This document shows positions 63,965 to 64,000 of a DNA stretch of 64,000 nucleotides, in pieces. The notes below the pieces were generated by a model, which saw only the letters and a list, made by a program, of their open reading frames with translations, was not told the origin of the DNA and did not search any database. The first letter of the stretch is position 1. Each line of letters starts with the position of its first letter. The stretch is from NCBI GenBank assembly GCA_041389885.1, contig JAWKRB010000011.1, positions 201,355-265,354 on the forward strand. Reading direction: 5' to 3'. Position numbers and translations under genes: made by a program. The DNA comes from JAWKRB01 sp041389885 (GTDB lineage Bacteria > Myxococcota_A > Polyangia > Polyangiales > Ga0077539).

Positions 63965-64000
63965 TGAACGATTGCTCCTTGAACTGGTCGATCACCCTCT
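63954..64000 (-). CDS. yicC: YicC-family protein (3' end only)
   Basis: The last 14 codons of a minus-strand gene, RVIDQFKEQSFNVE then TAG at 63954. The C-terminal pattern (EQ...NxE stop) and its position overlapping the gmk start match the conserved yicC-gmk order. Too little is seen for certainty. Confidence 0.5.
   Translation of the reverse strand, partial: RVIDQFKEQSFNVE

Noticed and set aside
63411..63967. Plus-strand open frames at 63411-63671 and 63644-63967
   Set aside because: They are antisense to the IS91-like tail and the gmk fragment and show no motif.

Overview
The window is high-GC DNA with strong third-position GC bias. It reads like a myxobacterial chromosome (phylum Myxococcota; the order Polyangiales is only a guess). 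Supporting this are many Ser/Thr kinases with FHA and sigma-54 activator partners, Asp-rich low-complexity linkers after lipoprotein signals, a MYXO-CTERM-like sorting tail, a pilB-pilT-pilC-pilS type IV pilus cluster, and large secreted TIG and IgGFc-binding-like lipoproteins.

Left part (1-12.6 kb). A minus-strand set runs from a hypothetical gene through three bacterial microcompartment shell genes (tandem BMC-T, hexamer BMC-H, pentamer BMC-P) into the cell-shape genes mreC, mreD and mrdA (cut by the window edge). Next come three large lipoproteins, two of them TIG-domain paralogues flanking an IgGFc-binding-like protein, then a zinc-motif membrane protein, a thioredoxin-rhodanese fusion and the RNase P RNA gene rnpB (minus strand).

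Middle part (12.6-48.8 kb). This is mostly dense core genes. It holds a secreted HExxH protein, an NtrC-type regulator, a TPR-kinase with a cNMP-domain GspE-like ATPase, a lipoprotein phosphodiesterase/phosphatase, a MYXO-CTERM glycosidase, nadC-birA, a kinase/FHA pair, the pil cluster, pgsA, an FHA-type sigma-54 activator coupled through a 57-residue ORF to a flippase-like membrane protein, a beta-propeller-like protein, family 4 uracil-DNA glycosylase, an alpha/beta hydrolase with an Asp nucleophile, a PP2C phosphatase, a secreted lipoprotein, an orphan ParA with zinc motifs and its RHH partner, a frameshifted di-haem peroxidase-like lipoprotein, a Bcp peroxiredoxin and a radical SAM protein.

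Right part (48.8-64 kb). This is an accessory region that starts at tRNA-Arg(CCT). An integrase remnant reads into the tRNA. It is followed by an IS21-type end with a truncated istA, itself interrupted by a complete ISAs1-family element. Next is a compact cyclic-di-GMP module: a diguanylate cyclase, a Ser/Thr kinase fused to PilZ, a FliA-like sigma factor fused to PilZ, a glycosyltransferase, a receiver-EAL phosphodiesterase and several histidine kinases and receivers. The PilZ-sigma and kinase-PilZ fusions are the most interesting finds, because they suggest direct c-di-GMP control of promoter choice and of phosphorylation. The last 2 kb is decayed: truncated receivers, a LuxR-type regulator with a stop and a frameshift, a 19-bp perfect hairpin, an IS91-like transposase tail, and a truncated gmk behind the yicC 3' end.

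All calls come from reading the sequence and translations. No database search was run, and product names rest on recognised motifs and family knowledge.
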